NCBI GenBank assembly: GCA_937928595.1
Contig: CALGJV010000011.1
Span: forward strand, 186,001-250,000
Direction: 5' to 3'
DNA from: an uncultured Phycisphaerae bacterium
Lineage (GTDB): Bacteria; Planctomycetota; Phycisphaerae; UBA1845; Fen-1342
DNA: 64,000 bases
The notes beneath the pieces were generated by a model. It saw nothing but the letters and a program-made list of their open reading frames with translations, did not search any database and was not told the DNA's origin. Made by a program: the position numbers and the translations under genes. This document shows positions 60,510 through 64,000 of the stretch, in pieces. Each line of letters begins with the position of its first letter. The first letter of the stretch is position 1.

Positions 60510-61874
60510 CTAGCCGATCATCACCCGCTCGGTCGGGTACCGGTACAGCGTGCGGGCCCGCGGCAGCACGGCCACCGCGAGCGTCAACGGCCCGACGCGG
60601 CCCATGAACATCGTGAAGACGATCGAGAGTTTACCCCACGGCGAGAACTGGGCCGAGAGCGACACGGGCGCGTCCGGGTGGGCCGACAGGCCGACCGTGG
60701 CGAAGGCCGAGATCTGCTCGAAGACGAGCTGCTCCAGGCGGAAGGCCTTGGACTGCTCGATCATGGACAGCACCAGCACGCCGCCCATGTTCCACAGGCC
60801 CGCGATCGCCAGCAGCAGCGCGGCCCGCCGCACCAGCCCCGGGGGGATGTGCCGTTCGAACAGGCGGACGCCCTCCCGCCCGGTCAGGCGGCTGCGGACG
60901 CGGGCCGACCAGACCGCGGCCGTCGTCGTCTTGATGCCCCCGGCGCACGAGCCCGGCGAGCCGCCGATGAACATGAGGCCGATCAGGATCAGCAGCGACG
61001 GCAGCGGCAGCGCACCGATGTCGACGGTGTTGAAGCCGGCGGTCCGGGCCGTCACCGACTGGAAGAGCGCGTGCACGATCCGCAGGCCCCAGGTGTCTTC
61101 CGTCGGCGTGAGGCCCGTGAACAGTAGTGCGGCGGCGCCGCCGAACACCAGCAGCGCGCTCGTCGCCAGCACGACCTTGGAGTGCAGCGTCCACACCACC
61201 ACGCGCGGCCGCCGGCCGCGGAGTCGGCACCAGCCGCGTTGCAGCGTTTCGAGCAGAACCAGGTAGCCCAGGCCGCCGATCACGATGAGCGCCATCAGCG
61301 TCCCGACGATCAGCGGCGAATCCCGCAGCCCGACCACGTTGTCGGAGTAGACCGAGAAGCCCGCGTTGCAGTAGGCCGCCACGGCGAGAAACGCGGCCTC
61401 AAACCAGCCGTGCGCACGCTGCGGATGGCCTTGCAGCCCCCAGTAGATCAGGACGGTGCCGAGCGCCTCGAACACGAACGTCAGCACGAAGATGCCGAAC
61501 AGCGCGCGCCGCAGGTTCAGGCGGGCCGGCCCCTCGAAAAACGAGCTCTGCCACGCGAGGTGCCCCGAAAACGACAGGCGGAGGTGCAGGAGCTGCACGA
61601 CCAGCGCCCCGAACGTCATGATCCCCAGCCCGCCGAGCTGGATCAGCACCAGGATCACGACTTTGCCGAAGTGTGTGAACGCGTGCTCGGTGTCCACCGT
61701 GATCAGTCCGGTCACGCAGACGGCCGAGGTCGCGGTGAACAGCGCGTCGACCCACCCCACCGGCTCGGCGGCGTGCGCGGCGGGCAGGCGCAGCAGCACG
61801 GCGCCGCCCAGGATCAGGGCGGCGAACGTGCCGGCCAGCAGGAACTCCGGACGGTTCAGCAGGGATCGCAGCAA
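60510..61874 (-). CDS. trkH: Trk/Ktr potassium uptake channel subunit
   Basis: A 454-residue potassium transporter of the TrkH/KtrB family. Four pore-loop repeats each show the filter Gly: TSAVCVTGL, AAYCNAGFS, TARTAGFNT and FATVGLSAH. At about 450 residues it is closer to KtrB than to long TrkH. GGIKTTTAAVW is the intramembrane gate loop. The start is TTG at 61874 with GGAAG seven bases upstream. It forms a two-gene unit with trkA. TATCCT on the minus strand at 61925-61930 is a candidate -10. Confidence 0.92.
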   Translation of the reverse strand: MLRSLLNRPEFLLAGTFAALILGGAVLLRLPAAHAAEPVGWVDALFTATSAVCVTGLITVDTEHAFTHFGKVVILVLIQLGGLGIMTFGALVVQLLHLRLSFSGHLAWQSSFFEGPARLNLRRALFGIFVLTFVFEALGTVLIYWGLQGHPQRAHGWFEAAFLAVAAYCNAGFSVYSDNVVGLRDSPLIVGTLMALIVIGGLGYLVLLETLQRGWCRLRGRRPRVVVWTLHSKVVLATSALLVFGGAAALLFTGLTPTEDTWGLRIVHALFQSVTARTAGFNTVDIGALPLPSLLILIGLMFIGGSPGSCAGGIKTTTAAVWSARVRSRLTGREGVRLFERHIPPGLVRRAALLLAIAGLWNMGGVLVLSMIEQSKAFRLEQLVFEQISAFATVGLSAHPDAPVSLSAQFSPWGKLSIVFTMFMGRVGPLTLAVAVLPRARTLYRYPTERVMIG

Positions 61875-62024
61875 CGCGTCGCTTCCGAGACGGCTTGGGC
61901 GGCCCGCGCGCCGCCAACCCCGGTAGGATACCGGCGCCGCACCGGGGGTACAGGGCGCTGCGCTTGACCCTCGGCGCCCGGCGGCGGATCATGCCCGGTG
62001 ACGCCCCGGAGATCGCCGGCTGCG

Positions 62025-62318
62025 ATGGCCAAACTCCCGAAGAACCTGAAGTTCGAGGATGCCCTGGCACGGCTCGAGGCGATCGTTTCGGCAATGGAGT
62101 CGGGCGAGATCGGCATCGAGGAGTCCATCAGCCGCTACGAAGAGGCGATGGCCCTGGCCACGCACTGCCGCCAGATCCTCGACGCGGCGGAGCTCCGCAT
62201 CCAGCAGATCCAGGCCGACGCCTCCGGCCGGCTGACCGCGACGCCGTTCGAGGCCCCCGCGGCGGCGGATGAACCGGCGGAGTCCGACGGCGACGACGAC
62301 CAGCAGAGCCGCGCGTGA
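62025..62318 (+). CDS. xseB: Exodeoxyribonuclease VII small subunit
   Basis: A 97-residue subunit of exonuclease VII, which degrades single-stranded DNA with XseA. The signature is KFEDALARLEAIVSAMESGEIGIEESISRYEEAMAL followed by CRQILDAAELRI. The last 30 residues are acidic and Ala-rich. xseA is not in the window. ATG 62025 fits the family start; GTG 61998 would add nine residues with no support. The ComF-like gene begins 46 bases after the stop. Confidence 0.92.
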   Translation: MAKLPKNLKFEDALARLEAIVSAMESGEIGIEESISRYEEAMALATHCRQILDAAELRIQQIQADASGRLTATPFEAPAAADEPAESDGDDDQQSRA

Positions 62319-62364
62319 GGTTCGGGCCGGGTCGCCGGCGGCGCGGCAGGGTGGTGCGGTACGC

Positions 62365-63261
62365 ATGGGTGGAACGTTGGGAACCCTGGCACAGCGGACG
62401 GCGGCGGTCGGCCGCGACCTGCTCCGTGGGTTGCTCGCGGCGGCGCTGCCGCCGACGTGCGTCGCCTGTGGCGGCTGGTTGACGGACGGCCGGGGGTTGG
62501 CTTGTGCGGACTGCCACGCGCTGCTGAACGCCCGCCGCCGGCTGCCGTACTGCCGCCGCTGCGGCCGGACGCTGCCGGCGGCCGCGATCCATGCCGATGG
62601 CTGTGCCCGCTGCCGGACGGAGGCGTTCTGGAACGTGGCGGCCGTGGCTCGGGCAGGGCCGTACACCGGGCCGCTGCGGGACCTGCTGCTCGACCTCAAG
62701 TACCGCGGGCGGGAGCGCAACGCCGAGTACGCCTGCGACCTGCTGGCTGACGAGCTTCGGGAGTGCGGCTGGGCGCACACGCTGGACGCGCTCGTTCCGG
62801 TGCCGATGCACTGGCTGCGGCGGCGTCAGCGGCCGTGCGACCACGCACGCCTGTTGGCCGAGGCGCTGGGCCGGCGGCTGCGTGTGCCGGTGGTCCGGCT
62901 CGTGCGGCGCGCGCGACACGCGCCCAGTCAGACGCAGCAACGGGGGAAGATGGCCCGCTTCGAGAACGTGCGGGGGTGCTTCGCGACGCGCGACTGGTGG
63001 CGGGAGCGCGTGCCGATGCCGCTGCGACCCTGGCTGGGTTGGTGGCCGGCACCGGACCTGCGCGGCAAGAGTGTCTGCATCGTTGACAACCTGATTGTCG
63101 CGGGCGCAACCGTGCACGAGGTGTCGAAGATGTTGCGGAAGGCCGGGGCCCGGCGGGTCTACGCGGCCGTCGTCGCTCGCGGCCCCGCGCCGGGCGACCC
63201 TCCGGCGGAGCTGCCGGAGTCGGAGGGAACTCCCCTCGGCGAAACGAAGCCGACGGGGTAG
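62365..63261 (+). CDS. ComF-like phosphoribosyltransferase-domain protein
   Basis: A 298-residue ComF-family protein linked to DNA uptake. The N-terminal zinc region has Cys32/35 and Cys47/50 (CVACGG and CADC) and two more CxxC pairs (CRRC and CARC). The phosphoribosyltransferase domain follows, with VPVPMHWLRRRQRPCDHARLLAEAL and SQTQQRGKMARFENVRGCF. The PRPP loop is VCIVDNLIVAGAT, where family members usually have a DD pair and TTG, so substrate binding may be altered. Between the last two motifs is an insert of about 25 residues. The start is ATG 62365 without a strong ribosome site. Confidence 0.85.
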   Translation: MGGTLGTLAQRTAAVGRDLLRGLLAAALPPTCVACGGWLTDGRGLACADCHALLNARRRLPYCRRCGRTLPAAAIHADGCARCRTEAFWNVAAVARAGPYTGPLRDLLLDLKYRGRERNAEYACDLLADELRECGWAHTLDALVPVPMHWLRRRQRPCDHARLLAEALGRRLRVPVVRLVRRARHAPSQTQQRGKMARFENVRGCFATRDWWRERVPMPLRPWLGWWPAPDLRGKSVCIVDNLIVAGATVHEVSKMLRKAGARRVYAAVVARGPAPGDPPAELPESEGTPLGETKPTG

Positions 63262-63273
63262 GGCTGCTCGGGT

Positions 63274-63837
63274 CTATGCCGTCCGAGTCAGCCACCAGAG
63301 ATATTCCGTGTTCCCGCCGTGGCCGCGGAGCGGGCTCTCGATTTCCCCGGCGATGCTCCACCCCAGGCCCGTCACGTCGGCCCGACACCGCGCGAGGATC
63401 TCGGCCAGCCGCTCGGCCGGCACGACGCCCGCATGCCGGGCCTGCGGCGGCGCTTCGTATTGCGGTTTAACGAGCGTGATGACCGATCCCCCGGGGCGCA
63501 GGGCCCGCTGCGCCGCCGGCAGGATGAGCCGCTGCGGGGTCCAGCCTACATCGACCGACACGAGGTCGATCGGCTCGGGCGCGACGAAGTGCAGCGCGTT
63601 CGTCCGTTCGTGAACGACGACGCGGGGGTCGCGCCGCAGCCGATACGCGAGCACCCCGTAGCCGGGCTCGACCGCATGCACACGTGCCGCACCGTGCTGA
63701 AGCAGGCAGTCGACGAAGCCGCCGACGTGGCTGCCGAAATCCAAACATACCCGGTCGCGCACGTCCAGCGCGAACGCCCGGAGCGCGGCCGCGAGCTTCT
63801 CACCGCCGCGCGAGACGTACGGCCCCGGCGCGGGCAT
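63274..63837 (-). CDS. TlyA-like FtsJ-type rRNA methyltransferase lacking an S4 domain
   Basis: A 187-residue SAM-dependent methyltransferase. YVSRGGEKLAAALRAF is the junction motif of the TlyA/hemolysin A family, and DFGSHVGGFVDCLLQHGAARVHAVEPGYG is the SAM site. VSVDVGWTPQRLILPAA and VITLVKPQYEA also fit. TlyA enzymes 2'-O-methylate 16S and 23S rRNA. The usual N-terminal S4 RNA-binding domain (about 60 residues) is missing. ATG 63837 lies three bases after the stop of the preceding gene, which excludes a longer N-terminus in that frame unless it overlaps. It converges on the ComF-like gene. Confidence 0.8.
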   Translation of the reverse strand: MPAPGPYVSRGGEKLAAALRAFALDVRDRVCLDFGSHVGGFVDCLLQHGAARVHAVEPGYGVLAYRLRRDPRVVVHERTNALHFVAPEPIDLVSVDVGWTPQRLILPAAQRALRPGGSVITLVKPQYEAPPQARHAGVVPAERLAEILARCRADVTGLGWSIAGEIESPLRGHGGNTEYLWWLTRTA

Positions 63838-63839
63838 GG

Positions 63840-64000
63840 TCAGGGCCGGGCGCGGTCCGGCCGCACCGGCCCCCAGACGCCGTTGCGCGAGCGCTCGAAC
63901 TCGTCGATCGGCGAGGCCGCATGCCACTCCATGCCCTGCCCGTCGAGGACGAGCGTGATGCCCTGACGGCGGTCCGCTTCCAGTTGCGCACGGTCGATCC
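63840..64000 (-). CDS. Unidentified protein, C-terminal end only
   Basis: The minus-strand frame is open from the right edge of the window to a TGA at 63840-63842. The last 52 residues are visible: a segment near RQGITLVLDGQGMEWHAASPID, then NGVWGPVRPDRARP. Composition is that of a real protein and the stop lies three bases from the TlyA-like start, so both are probably in one operon. No family is recognised from this fragment. Confidence 0.5.
   Translation of the reverse strand, partial: IDRAQLEADRRQGITLVLDGQGMEWHAASPIDEFERSRNGVWGPVRPDRARP

Overview
The window is a high-GC bacterial chromosome segment that looks planctomycete, most likely Phycisphaerae-like. The clues are two pseudopilins of the kind these bacteria carry in large numbers, a PEP-CTERM protein, and a recurring C-terminal dockerin-like module (two F-hands of the form GDLNCDG..NFDDIDPFV) on several secreted proteins. 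Assignment to phylum is inference from these features, not from a marker gene. No rRNA, tRNA, CRISPR array, transposase or phage gene was seen. Coding density is high and genes sit on both strands.

Layout. 0-8 kb: the 3' part of clpC, a small membrane protein, a dockerin-module exoprotein followed by a pseudopilin, an RsbU-type phosphatase, a PTS EIIA protein and a class V aminotransferase. 8.3-11.4 kb: a broken dockerin-module exoprotein gene interrupted only by in-frame TAG codons, a structured intergenic stretch, a membrane-anchored zinc-ribbon protein and a second pseudopilin. 11.8-18.4 kb: an MrfA-like DEAD/DEAH helicase, a radical SAM protein, a PEP-CTERM protein, a soluble histidine kinase and gpsA. 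18.4-25.9 kb: addA and addB (recombination helicase-nuclease) in a tightly overlapped operon with gpsA, then thioredoxin. 26-34 kb: three secreted peptidases of unrelated families (S8 subtilase, M14 carboxypeptidase, M1 aminopeptidase), all carrying the same C-terminal module, with rsmG between them. 34-37.4 kb: rodA and mrdA (cell elongation). 37.8-41.5 kb: acetyl-CoA synthetase and an OxlT-like MFS transporter. 41.5-45.8 kb: stand-alone genes including a 2-Cys peroxiredoxin and a sugar-phosphate isomerase-like protein. 45.8-54.6 kb: a surface-glycan cluster with two GT-B glycosyltransferases on the plus strand and a four-gene coupled operon on the minus strand. 54.7-64 kb: DUF58 protein, GT39-like membrane protein, tilS, M29 aminopeptidase, trkA-trkH potassium uptake, xseB, a ComF-like protein, a TlyA-like methyltransferase and the end of an unidentified gene.

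How the genes work together. The S8, M14 and M1 proteins would together provide internal, C-terminal and N-terminal cleavage of extracellular protein, and they share a tag that could direct all of them to one place. The minus-strand glycan operon links a two-domain glycosyltransferase, a small unknown protein, a COG5610-type HAD protein and a GT2 enzyme.

Sequence-level features worth following are: promoters placed 7-9 bases from a start codon (probable leaderless mRNAs), degenerate tandem repeats with 7- or 8-base periods that begin at stop codons in the glycan region, a nested leader structure ahead of the M1 gene, and a Glu in place of the catalytic Asp in the subtilase.
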